A stretch of DNA of 64,000 bases from Peptoniphilus_A sp022767005 (lineage in GTDB: Bacteria > Bacillota > Clostridia > Tissierellales > Peptoniphilaceae). The notes below the pieces were generated by a model. The model searched no databases, was not told the DNA's origin, and saw only the letters and a program-made list of their open reading frames with translations. A program made the translations under genes and the position numbers. Positions 43,918 to 51,364 of the stretch are shown one piece after another (the first letter of the stretch is position 1; the number at the start of each line of letters is the position of its first letter). The stretch lies in assembly GCF_050315115.1 (NCBI RefSeq), contig NZ_JBNPOJ010000004.1, positions 1-64,000 of the forward strand, in the 5' to 3' direction.

Positions 43918-44824
43918 CTCTGGTTACTCGCTTGAAGTAATCTTCAAGAGTTTCTTCGCAAGTGTGGGCTTCGGATACTTCCAATCCGTTATTTACAAAT
44001 TCGGTAACAATTTTCCCCACGGACATATCAAGATTATACAAGTGTAAATTATGGTCATCTTGTATTGAAAAATTATTCTCATAGAATGTACGCTCTAAAA
44101 TTCTTGCGGCTTGTGCTGTATCTGAAACAATAAAATGAATATGATGACTGCTTTTCTTCTCCAATTCTGCAAGACTTGCTTCTTCCAATAAAACGCCATG
44201 ATCAATAATTCCAATATCGTCCGCCAATAAGGCAATTTCTGAAAGTATGTGGCTGGAAAGTAGAATTGTTTTCCCTTTTTTATCACATAGTTCTCGTATA
44301 AATGTTCTTATCTCTGCAATTCCTATAGGGTCGAGTCCGTTTATAGGTTCATCTAAAATCAAAAGTTCAGGATCGTGCATAACCGCAAGAGCGATGGCTA
44401 ATCGCTGTTTCATACCGAGAGAGTATTGAGAAAAAAGTTTTTTATCTTTGTACGGTAAACCTACCAAATCTAAAGCGTCTTTGATTGCGTGACGATTAGG
44501 TACTCCTCTAAGTGTTGCAAATATAGTTAAGTTTTCGCTTGCTGTCAAATTTGGATAAAATCCAGGAGATTCAATCATACTGCCTATTCGTGGTAAAATT
44601 TTTGTTTCATTTCCTTGTAGCGATTTTCCCCAGATTTCTATTTCTCCTGAAGTGGGTTTGGTAAGACCAAGCAACATTTTCATAGTCGTGGTCTTTCCGG
44701 CTCCATTTCTTCCGAGGAGACCATAAATTCTCCCTTTACGAATATTCATATTTAAGTTAGCAACACTTTTTTGTGTACCATACTGTTTTGTAAGGTTTTT
44801 TGTTTTAATAATATAATCACTCAT
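43901..44824 (-). CDS. ABC transporter ATP-binding protein, LanF/BcrA/CprA-like
   Basis: The ATG at 44824 (MSDYIIKTKN) follows AGGAGGATTAAAT, so I prefer it over an earlier ATG at 44860. The 307-aa ATPase has GLLGRNGAGKTTT (Walker A), SLGMKQRLA (signature), ELLILDEPINGLDP (Walker B) and a C-terminal extension. The SLGMKQRLA form and length are typical of BcrA-type subunits. The operon is driven by a promoter whose -35 region is replaced by four 11-bp repeats, and the regulators lie just upstream. Confidence 0.9.
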   Translation of the reverse strand: MSDYIIKTKNLTKQYGTQKSVANLNMNIRKGRIYGLLGRNGAGKTTTMKMLLGLTKPTSGEIEIWGKSLQGNETKILPRIGSMIESPGFYPNLTASENLTIFATLRGVPNRHAIKDALDLVGLPYKDKKLFSQYSLGMKQRLAIALAVMHDPELLILDEPINGLDPIGIAEIRTFIRELCDKKGKTILLSSHILSEIALLADDIGIIDHGVLLEEASLAELEKKSSHHIHFIVSDTAQAARILERTFYENNFSIQDDHNLHLYNLDMSVGKIVTEFVNNGLEVSEAHTCEETLEDYFKRVTRGEGIA

Positions 44825-44850
44825 ATTTAATCCTCCTCCTTGTAAGAGAA

Positions 44851-44904
44851 ATTGTATCAAACCAACTTTGCATTAACCTTGCCACAACCTTGCATTAACC
44901 TTGC
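44851..44904 (-). promoter_or_regulatory. Activator-type promoter with four 11-bp direct repeats
   Basis: On the plus strand: ACCAACTTTGC, ATTAACCTTGC, CACAACCTTGC and ATTAACCTTGC at 44861, 44872, 44883 and 44894, strictly 11 bp apart (one helical turn). On the minus strand TACAAT (44856-44851) is the -10, 30 bp from the ATPase start, and no good -35 exists. This is the layout of OmpR-type response-regulator binding sites; the regulator at 45888 is the likely ligand. Confidence 0.85.
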
Positions 44905-44936
44905 AATTATAAGATTAAATATGTCGATAAAATAAT

Positions 44937-44966
44937 AAGCTCCCTTCATATTATGGAGAGAGCCTT
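44937..44966 (-). terminator. Imperfect hairpin after the histidine kinase gene
   Basis: AAGCTCCCTTC and GGAGAGAGCCTT pair with bulges; on the minus strand it is followed by ATTATTTTATC. It probably separates the regulator genes from the regulated ABC operon. Confidence 0.5.
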
Positions 44967-45882
44967 AATCAATCAGAGGAAAACATAAAGTAAATACAGT
45001 TTTTTTCCATCGAATACTATCTACCGTTATCTTGCCTTTCATTCTCTTTACAAGTTGATATACGATATAAAGTCCAAGACCACTGCCTTTTTCAGACCGT
45101 CCTTTATCACATTTGTATAATCTTTCGAAAATATGTGCCAAGTCTTTTTCTTCAATTCCTACACCGTTATCGGCTAAAAGAATTTTTACATTTTTATCTT
45201 GTTTTGATAATGTTATTTCAATTTTATCTGCACTGCTGTGAGCGATTACATTTTGAATAAGATTGCTGAGTATTCTAATATAAGCTTCCGTATCAAGTTT
45301 TACTTGAAGAGCTTGCTCCGGAATTTCAACGCTGTAATCTATTTTTTTATCTTCAAATATCGGTATCCAATCAATAAGTATGCTTCTTGTAAGCTCCCCG
45401 ATTTCAACACGATTCATCTCCATTGGAAACTCATCGGAATTGAGTTTAAACCAATCAAACAGCATATCTATATACTCTTTTAAGTTATATGCTTTTCGCC
45501 GGGCAATCCTGATATAATTCTCTCTTTCTTCTCCCGTAACAATTCCTTTATGTGCTGCATCAAGATAGCCTATAAGTGTAGTAAGCGGTGTTCTGACATC
45601 ATGAGAAAGGCTTGTCATAAGTTGTTTGTTGGTATCTTCCGTTTGGCGAAACGCGGACAGTTTATCTTCGTAAGAGATGATAATTTCATTTATTTCATAG
45701 GCAATGGGGGCAACAAGTTCATTCGGTGTCGATAAAATGCGCCTGTTGCTGTTGCCGTTTTTTATATCGACTAAAATATCCTTCATTTCCGATATTTGTT
45801 TCTTTGCTTGTTTGATACGGAGATACGAAGTTAAAAGAGACAAGGTTGTGATTATAACAGATATAATCATTGCTATTTCCAT
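44965..45882 (-). CDS. Sensor histidine kinase of the peptide-resistance two-component system
   Basis: The 305-aa kinase has one membrane segment (about 3-20) and no large sensor domain, then a HAMP-like linker, the phospho-accepting H94 in LSHDVRTPL and a complete ATPase lid (NLIQNVIAHS, ADNGVGIE, GSGLGLYIV). The lack of an outer domain suggests it senses through the membrane or the transporter, as in intramembrane-sensing kinases near peptide exporters. AAGGAGGT precedes the ATG. The gene follows the regulator gene by 5 bp. Confidence 0.9.
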   Translation of the reverse strand: MEIAMIISVIITTLSLLTSYLRIKQAKKQISEMKDILVDIKNGNSNRRILSTPNELVAPIAYEINEIIISYEDKLSAFRQTEDTNKQLMTSLSHDVRTPLTTLIGYLDAAHKGIVTGEERENYIRIARRKAYNLKEYIDMLFDWFKLNSDEFPMEMNRVEIGELTRSILIDWIPIFEDKKIDYSVEIPEQALQVKLDTEAYIRILSNLIQNVIAHSSADKIEITLSKQDKNVKILLADNGVGIEEKDLAHIFERLYKCDKGRSEKGSGLGLYIVYQLVKRMKGKITVDSIRWKKTVFTLCFPLID

Positions 45883-45887
45883 ATAAC

Positions 45888-46580
45888 TTAGACCTCCTTG
45901 TTAAAACGATAGCCGACGCCTTTAATCGTTTGAATATATTTCGATTCTTTGGGATTTGCTTCCAATTTTTTACGAAGACGACTGATAATCGCCATAATAT
46001 TGCTGTCATCATAGCAATACACTTCTCCCCAAACTTCTTCATAAATTTGTTTTTTTGTCAAAATTCTTCCTTGATTCCTTGCAAAAAACAATAGTAGGTC
46101 AAATTCTTTGGGTGGTAACTTAAAGATTCCGTTAATTGTAGTAATTGAACGATTATTCAAATCAATTTCAAGACTATCAAATTCGAGTTGTTGAGGTATT
46201 TCATCTTTTTGATTAAAACGAGTATAGCGTCGTATAAGTGAATGAATACGGGCTATAAGTTCATCCATATTGAAAGGTTTTGTTAAGTAGTCATCTGCTC
46301 CAACTCTTAAACCATGTACTTTAGAAATATTGTCATCCTTTGCTGTGAGCATTAAGATGGGTAAACTACTCGTCTTTCTGATTTCAACCAATGTTTCAAA
46401 TCCATCCATTCCCGGCATCATAAGATCAAGTATGACAAGTTGATACTCGTTTTCCGCTAATTTTCTTAATCCATCTTTACCTGTATTGCAAACATCAGAT
46501 TCTATGTTTACAGGCAAAACACTCCTCTTTATTAAAGAGCAAAGTTCTTTATCATCATCTATAATCAAAATTTTATTCAT
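45888..46580 (-). CDS. OmpR-family response regulator
   Basis: I use the ATG at 46580 (MNKILIIDDD), preceded by AAGGTTGATAAGT; an upstream TTG opens the same frame. The 230-aa protein has a receiver with the acidic pair DDD near 7-9, phospho-aspartate D52 (VILDLMMPG) and K102 (YLTKPF), and a C-terminal winged helix (RILTKKQIYEEVWGE, then IISRLRKKLE). It should bind the four 11-bp repeats at 44861-44904 and switch on the ABC operon. Confidence 0.92.
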   Translation of the reverse strand: MNKILIIDDDKELCSLIKRSVLPVNIESDVCNTGKDGLRKLAENEYQLVILDLMMPGMDGFETLVEIRKTSSLPILMLTAKDDNISKVHGLRVGADDYLTKPFNMDELIARIHSLIRRYTRFNQKDEIPQQLEFDSLEIDLNNRSITTINGIFKLPPKEFDLLLFFARNQGRILTKKQIYEEVWGEVYCYDDSNIMAIISRLRKKLEANPKESKYIQTIKGVGYRFNKEV

Positions 46581-46624
46581 ACTTATCAACCTTTTCAAAG
46601 CAGTAAATTAATTGACGAAATCTT

Positions 46625-46843
46625 TTATTTTGCATTTTTCTCATCTTCTCTAAACTCAATCACTTCACTCGGCGATAAATCCATAGCCATACATATCTTC
46701 TCAAGATTTTTCATGGATATGTACTCGTTATTACCCATTTTGGCAAGGACATTGCCGGATATTCCGGCTATTTTTTGAAACTCGGTTTTCATCAGCTCTC
46801 GCTTTGCTAACTCTACCCATATAGGTCTATATGAAACTGCCAT
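46625..46843 (-). CDS. Small Cro/C1-type helix-turn-helix regulator (paralogue)
   Basis: The 72-aa protein (PIWVELAKRELMKTEFQK, ISGNVLAKMGNN, NLEKICMAMDLSPSEVIE) is a paralogue of the gene at 34294-34500. AGGAGGAGGAAT-type site stands before the ATG. It lies upstream of the two-component genes and may control element or resistance genes. A gap of 45 bp follows to the regulator. Confidence 0.8.
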   Translation of the reverse strand: MAVSYRPIWVELAKRELMKTEFQKIAGISGNVLAKMGNNEYISMKNLEKICMAMDLSPSEVIEFREDEKNAK

Positions 46844-47004
46844 ATTCCTCCTCCTACTTTATGTTTTAGATTCAAATACAGTCCTGTACCTTAAAATTTT
46901 ATTTCGTGCAGAACATTAATTATTATACCAGTTATATTGCTTTTTAGCAATCTATTCTTTTGATAAGCTGAAATTCAACCTTTTCTTGCTTGCTTTTGCC
47001 CTCT

Positions 47005-47163
47005 TTATTTAGCCATCAATTGTTTAATACCTTGAGATTTTGCACCAGGGTTATCATTACCATAACCTTCCATCAAGTTAATAACACCCCATGTACCTAA
47101 ACCAACACCAAGTGTCATTACTAAAATCTTTAATACATCTACTGCTTGTGTAAAAAATTCCAT
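47005..47163 (-). CDS. Maff2-family small conjugation-module membrane protein
   Basis: This 52-aa protein was found by reading the frame directly: MEFFTQAVDVLKILV, then a glycine-rich span MTLGVGLGTWGVINLMEGYG and DNPGAKSQGIKQLMAK. It is the typical form of the Maff2 family, pilin-like small proteins placed at the head of conjugation modules of Firmicutes elements (next to VirB-type genes). GAGGAGGAATAAATA precedes the ATG. The conjugation genes that should follow are absent, so it is likely a relic in a deleted module. Confidence 0.85.
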   Translation of the reverse strand: MEFFTQAVDVLKILVMTLGVGLGTWGVINLMEGYGNDNPGAKSQGIKQLMAK

Positions 47164-47166
47164 TAT

Positions 47167-47487
47167 TTATTCCTCCTCAGAAATTTCTCCATTATCTTTC
47201 TTTTCAATTTTGTTATAAGACTTCACTACAAAGTTCTTATATGTTTTTCCGTTTATATTCTCTTTTTTTGAAGTAGCCAAAGACGTGAATTAAGTCTCCT
47301 TTTTCGAAATCCTTAGCTATTTCTATCTTGTCTCCATCGGCTGAGCAATTGATATACTCTTTGCCCTTGCCGTACTTCTTTACTAATAAAAATTAACGAC
47401 TTGAACTTCTTCTCCTTCTCTTTCAAATCTTGTAAAATTCAGCTCCTTTACGAGATTAGCGTTAATTTTTACCATTTCTCTTTCCAT
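47167..47487 (-). pseudogene. SSB-like gene broken by two frameshifts
   Basis: On the minus strand the frame begins at 47487 (MEREMVKINANLVK), hits a stop near 47385, then continues in a second frame as KKYGKGKEYINCSADGD and FEKGDLIHVFGYF (OB-fold single-strand-binding pattern) and, after another shift, in a third frame to ISEEE. This is a short SSB of the kind carried by conjugative elements. It ends where the Maff2 ribosome site begins, the usual gene order. Confidence 0.75.
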
Positions 47488-47540
47488 ATTTTTTAGTTCT
47501 CCTTTTCATGAAATAAAACCTGCTAACAAAAGTCAAGCCT

Positions 47541-47562
47541 AACCTGAAATTAATTTCAGGTT
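47541..47562 (+). terminator. Plus-strand hairpin terminator
   Basis: AACCTGAAA-TTAA-TTTCAGGTT followed by TTTTGATT; it faces sequence coming from the element's right side. A bidirectional role is possible. Confidence 0.7.
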
Positions 47563-47601
47563 TTTTGATTATTTGAGTAATTAAATTAGCGCATGGCAAA
47601 T

Positions 47602-47625
47602 AAGCCGAGAGTAATCAATCGGCTT
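47602..47625 (+). terminator. Second plus-strand hairpin terminator
   Basis: AAGCCGA (47602-47608) pairs with TCGGCTT (47619-47625), then GTTTTTT. Two terminators within 90 bp suggest a remodelled junction. Confidence 0.6.
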
Positions 47626-47645
47626 GTTTTTTAGTTTTCCAAATT

Positions 47646-47777
47646 TTACTCTACTTTTAATTCTTTTTTCTTGGCTTTTGAATTCATGACTCTTGCATAG
47701 TAGATTCTTAAGAATTTGTTTAAGCCTGCAAATTTGCAAACTTTTTTGGCTTTTCCTTCTTTTTCTTTTTTTATCAT
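47646..47777 (-). CDS. Small basic ORF, possible relic of the conjugation module
   Basis: The 43-aa frame MIKKEKEGKAKKVCKFA..VMNSKAKKKELKVE is very basic and uninterrupted from an ATG at 47777, but I see no ribosome site in front and do not recognise a family. It lies between the terminators and the IS3 relic. It could be a real small element protein or an open frame by chance. Confidence 0.3.
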   Translation of the reverse strand: MIKKEKEGKAKKVCKFAGLNKFLRIYYARVMNSKAKKKELKVE

Positions 47778-47839
47778 GTAATTATATATTTCGTTTTATG
47801 AATTTTTAGCGCTCATCATACATTTTATTGCCTGGTAGC

Positions 47840-47941
47840 CTATTTTCCTTCTCTGTACAATTGTACGCATTCTTTTTTAAATTCATAACTATATTTCATA
47901 AAAATACCCTCCTTACTGGTTTGTCCAGTAAAGAGGGTACA
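47840..47941 (-). mobile_element. IS3-family relic: left end and start of OrfA
   Basis: On the minus strand an end sequence TGTACCCTCTTTACTGGACA (47941-47922) leads, through a ribosome site AGGAGGGTATTTTT, to an ATG at 47899 and 19 codons MKYSYEFKKECVQLYREGK, the typical OrfA opening of IS3/IS150-type transposases, then a stop. The matching opposite end is at 26971, 21 kb away, in inverted orientation. The IS body is missing. Confidence 0.75.
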
Positions 47942-47962
47942 TATCATTTTTCCATTACCTTT

Positions 47963-49114
47963 TTAAAATAAACTTTGAATAATTTTACTTCCTGCTATTA
48001 TAGTTCCAATTGATGAACCAAGATTAGCTAGTATTACAACTAATAATGCCTTTAAAAATTTATTATTAAGCCAACTTTTTATATTAAAAATATCATCAGG
48101 AATATTATTTACATCTTCCACCGTTGGCTTTTTAAGGCTTGCTTCCGCAAGACCAGCAAACCATCCACATGCTAACATTGGATTTATTGATGTAAAGGGA
48201 GCTGCCACAAAAGCTGTAATCACACTAAGTGGATGAGGAAGACAAAGAGCTGTAAAAACAGCAGCAAGTATTGAATTAAATAAAAACCATGACTTAATTT
48301 GCTCAATACCTGTATCCATATTTTGTTTAAACCCAAATGCAATTAAAAGAACTATTAAAATTGGAATTAACCAAGGAACAACCTTCCCCATAAAAGATTT
48401 CGGAGGAATTTTATCAAGTTCATTAATATCTTGTTTTTTAAAAACTTCTTCTTCAACACCAAGTGTATGTGCAGCACCAAGTATTGCAATAACTTTTTTA
48501 CCAGGTGCATTTTTAATATTGTATGCTAAATACTTATCTCTTTCATGTAAAAGAGTTGCGGCAATTTGAGGATAATCTTTCCCCATATCTTCAATTGCAA
48601 GTTCTAAATTATCCCTTTCTATTAACCTTTGCAAATCCTCTTCGGACACATCTTCATCTTCATCCATTGCCATTAAAGAGAAAAATAATTTAATTTTTTC
48701 AAAAAATCCCATTTTTCTCCAAATACGCATAAAAGTAGTTTGAATACTTCTATCTGCTAAAACTAAATTAATGCCAAGCTCTTCTGAAGCTTTCATTCCT
48801 TCAATCATTTCTTGACCTGGTTTTGTTTTTAGCTTTTTTGCAATATTTTTTTGGTATGATGAAAGGATTAAATTAGCAATTAAGAGTGTAACCTTCTTTT
48901 GTTTAATTATATCTATAATATTTGTATTTTTCCAAGCATCAGGATCCTTTAAATTTTTATACCTTTGCTCATCCAGTTCAATGCATATTGAATCTGGTTT
49001 TTCTTTTTTAATAGTTTCTCTAACTAATTCAGCACTTTCTTGAGATACGTGAGCTGTTGGTATTAAAATTATCTCCTTACCATTGTAATCTATTCTAATT
49101 AATTTATCCTTCAT
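47963..49114 (-). CDS. TraB/GumN-like family membrane protein
   Basis: The ATG at 49114 (MKDKLIRIDYNGK) is chosen because AGGAG precedes it; an earlier ATG at 49138 overlaps the neighbouring gene. The 383-aa protein has the TraB domain opening LIPTAHVSQESAE with a CIELDEQRY segment, a catalytic-like GxxH histidine (LGAAHTLGVE), and three C-terminal membrane spans. Function of bacterial TraB-family proteins is poorly known; they relate to pheromone shutdown proteins and a predicted protease-like fold. It is the first core gene after the island. Confidence 0.8.
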   Translation of the reverse strand: MKDKLIRIDYNGKEIILIPTAHVSQESAELVRETIKKEKPDSICIELDEQRYKNLKDPDAWKNTNIIDIIKQKKVTLLIANLILSSYQKNIAKKLKTKPGQEMIEGMKASEELGINLVLADRSIQTTFMRIWRKMGFFEKIKLFFSLMAMDEDEDVSEEDLQRLIERDNLELAIEDMGKDYPQIAATLLHERDKYLAYNIKNAPGKKVIAILGAAHTLGVEEEVFKKQDINELDKIPPKSFMGKVVPWLIPILIVLLIAFGFKQNMDTGIEQIKSWFLFNSILAAVFTALCLPHPLSVITAFVAAPFTSINPMLACGWFAGLAEASLKKPTVEDVNNIPDDIFNIKSWLNNKFLKALLVVILANLGSSIGTIIAGSKIIQSLF

Positions 49115-49134
49115 TTTTCTCCTAAACTTAAGAG

Positions 49135-50109
49135 TCATTCTCTTTCTTCTGTCAAAGTATAAGTTTCGCCATTTACTCTATTATAATAAGTAATAGTGAG
49201 TTTTTTGTCTTCATTTTTTTCACTCATAATAGTTTTATCAAAAACTTTTAAATTCCTAATTCCATTTTCTGTAACAATTTTAAAGTTATCTAGATAATTC
49301 ACAGATGAATTTAAAATATCTATGCAAAAAGCATTTAATAATTTAAAATTATTTTCTTGTTCATCTTTTTCGTTATTGATGGCATTTATACCTATATTCT
49401 TTTCAGCACTCAATGTTTTTATATTTTCATTTTCGCCAAAAATATTTTCATAAATAGAAAAAAATTCTTCTTCCTCTTTTAATATATTTTCTTTTTCTTC
49501 GTTTAATTGTGAAAATTTTGAGCTGTCATTTAATAAAATAGATTTCAGCATATAATTATTTCCATTTTTTAAATAATCAATAATGCCTAAATTTTCATAA
49601 GCTTTAAGATTGTGTTTTGCTATACTTCTATTTAAATCATAATTATAATATGAATTTAAAATAAACTGAATCATGAGTAAGTTAGATTTAATATCATCTT
49701 CTGTTATATCATCTTTAATAAAATTTCCCTTTAAGGACTTATAATCATAAAGTTTTTTGTTTTCAATATTATAAAACTCATTAAAATTATTTTTGCGAAA
49801 AGAAATCATTGAATCTAATATTTCTTTATTCATATTATTAATTTCTAAAGTTTTATTTTTTATAATGTCAAATTTATTTATTTCATTATTTATAACTTCA
49901 AGTTTTGATTTCTTGTTATTACTCTCTTGACTTAAGTCCTTGAACTTTTCTTCCGCTTTAGCTTTTTTATCCAACAACAAAGAATTTGTTCTTGAAAGAT
50001 TAAAGTATGATGACCCAGTAGCTTTTAAATTAGAAAATCCCAAAAAAGATAAAATTATAGAAAAAATGATGAAAATGACTGATAACACAATATTTTTACT
50101 TTTGTTCAT
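49135..50109 (-). CDS. Membrane-anchored coiled-coil protein, unknown (A)
   Basis: The 324-aa product (ATG at 50109; a GTG three codons up is in frame) has an N-terminal membrane span (SKNIVLSVIFIIFSIILSF) and then about 290 residues of charged, asparagine/lysine-rich helix with clear heptads. No family recognised. It overlaps the next gene upstream, which has the same layout, so the two may form a complex at the membrane face. Its stop overlaps the TraB-family ORF. Confidence 0.55.
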   Translation of the reverse strand: MNKSKNIVLSVIFIIFSIILSFLGFSNLKATGSSYFNLSRTNSLLLDKKAKAEEKFKDLSQESNNKKSKLEVINNEINKFDIIKNKTLEINNMNKEILDSMISFRKNNFNEFYNIENKKLYDYKSLKGNFIKDDITEDDIKSNLLMIQFILNSYYNYDLNRSIAKHNLKAYENLGIIDYLKNGNNYMLKSILLNDSSKFSQLNEEKENILKEEEEFFSIYENIFGENENIKTLSAEKNIGINAINNEKDEQENNFKLLNAFCIDILNSSVNYLDNFKIVTENGIRNLKVFDKTIMSEKNEDKKLTITYYNRVNGETYTLTEERE

Positions 50110-50920
50110 TTTTACCACTCTTTTCTAATGCCTTTAAAATTCCAAGATTTCTATAATAATTAGAAACTTTTTCTTGAACAAATTTATTCAAATAAACTAG
50201 GTTTTCAGAATTTAATTTTCCAGTCTTATAGCCCTTTCTCTCAATTTCCCTATAAATATTTAATAAATTATTCATATCTGAATAGATTTCACTAATAGAA
50301 GATGTCTCATTATTTATGTAGGAATAAATACTAGAACTATATATTGATGTGTAAAAAACCAGTACATTTAGCTCTTTAGAATTTTTATTTAGTCCTAAAA
50401 TAGTTTTAACAAAACCACTAGAATTTTCCACTAAGTCTTTTATATTAAGCTCATTATAAATATTCTCGTGTTTGTCTAAATTTGAGTTACTAGAAAGTTC
50501 TAAAAAGTCACTTACAGATTTATCATAGCCTTCTTTTTTGTAAATATCTGAATCAAAATAATCTCTATAAGCAATAAGTCTTTCCTTTATTTCGGAAATT
50601 ATTTCTTTATTTTTATTTAAATAATCTTCTTTTAATCTATTAATTTCTTCAGATTTATTTGATTCAAATTGATATCCATATTTTTCATAAAATTCCTGTG
50701 ACTTTAAATTAAATTCAATTTCTAGTGCATCAATATTCTCACTGATGTCCTTAGATTTATTTTCAATAGAATTTATTTGCTCTTCAATTTTTTTATTCTC
50801 AATATTTAACTCAGTAGAATATTTTTTGTTTGCAAATGAGTATATTAAAAATATCAAAGATAAAATAAAAACTATAACTGAAAAAATATAAAATATTTTA
50901 TACCAGTCTTTACTAAACAT
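50096..50920 (-). CDS. Membrane-anchored coiled-coil protein, unknown (B)
   Basis: The 274-aa product has an N-terminal span (YIFSVIVFILSLIFLIYSF, about 10-28) and a long K/E/N-rich helical domain. It has the same design as protein A but I see no clear sequence alignment. A gap of 7 bp separates it from the RseC-like gene. Function unknown; septum or wall-scaffold roles fit the layout but have no direct support. Confidence 0.55.
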   Translation of the reverse strand: MFSKDWYKIFYIFSVIVFILSLIFLIYSFANKKYSTELNIENKKIEEQINSIENKSKDISENIDALEIEFNLKSQEFYEKYGYQFESNKSEEINRLKEDYLNKNKEIISEIKERLIAYRDYFDSDIYKKEGYDKSVSDFLELSSNSNLDKHENIYNELNIKDLVENSSGFVKTILGLNKNSKELNVLVFYTSIYSSSIYSYINNETSSISEIYSDMNNLLNIYREIERKGYKTGKLNSENLVYLNKFVQEKVSNYYRNLGILKALEKSGKNEQK

Positions 50921-50927
50921 TTCTCAC

Positions 50928-51350
50928 CTACATTTTTTCGAGGAAAATATCACCCTTGTTTGCTTTTTGAAATTTTTTATCTATTCCCTTTATAATGAAA
51001 TGGGAAATAATTAAAGATATTATTCCCATAATAAGTGACATTAGCTCAATATTTTTCATAAACATTTTGCTCATTAAATAATAAGAAATTGTAATTGTAG
51101 ACATAAATAAAATTAAAGGAAGTCCATATACTAAAAATTTATATGAAAGTACAGATCTATCCCTAGTTTTAATTTTTACAACATCACCAATATTAGCAGA
51201 TAATGTGTTTGGAAATTCAAAAAGTTCGCTTTCTGATTCAGCACATTTTGCACTACAAGACTCACAACTTTCTCCGCAAGCACTTTCTCTAGTAAATTCC
51301 ACAAAAATTTTATTGTTATTCTTTGCTCTAACAATTCCAATACTTTCCAT
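50928..51350 (-). CDS. RseC/MucC-like (SoxR-reducing) membrane protein
   Basis: The 140-aa protein has a cysteine-rich N-terminal part (SACGESCESCSAKC, about 24-37), a beta segment, and two membrane spans in the C-terminal half, the RseC family layout. Relatives join the Rnf complex or sigma-factor control; in anaerobes they probably handle electrons. ATG at 51350 is 15 bp after the aspS stop, so it is likely co-transcribed with aspS. Confidence 0.8.
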   Translation of the reverse strand: MESIGIVRAKNNNKIFVEFTRESACGESCESCSAKCAESESELFEFPNTLSANIGDVVKIKTRDRSVLSYKFLVYGLPLILFMSTITISYYLMSKMFMKNIELMSLIMGIISLIISHFIIKGIDKKFQKANKGDIFLEKM

Positions 51351-51364
51351 TATATCACCTTTTT

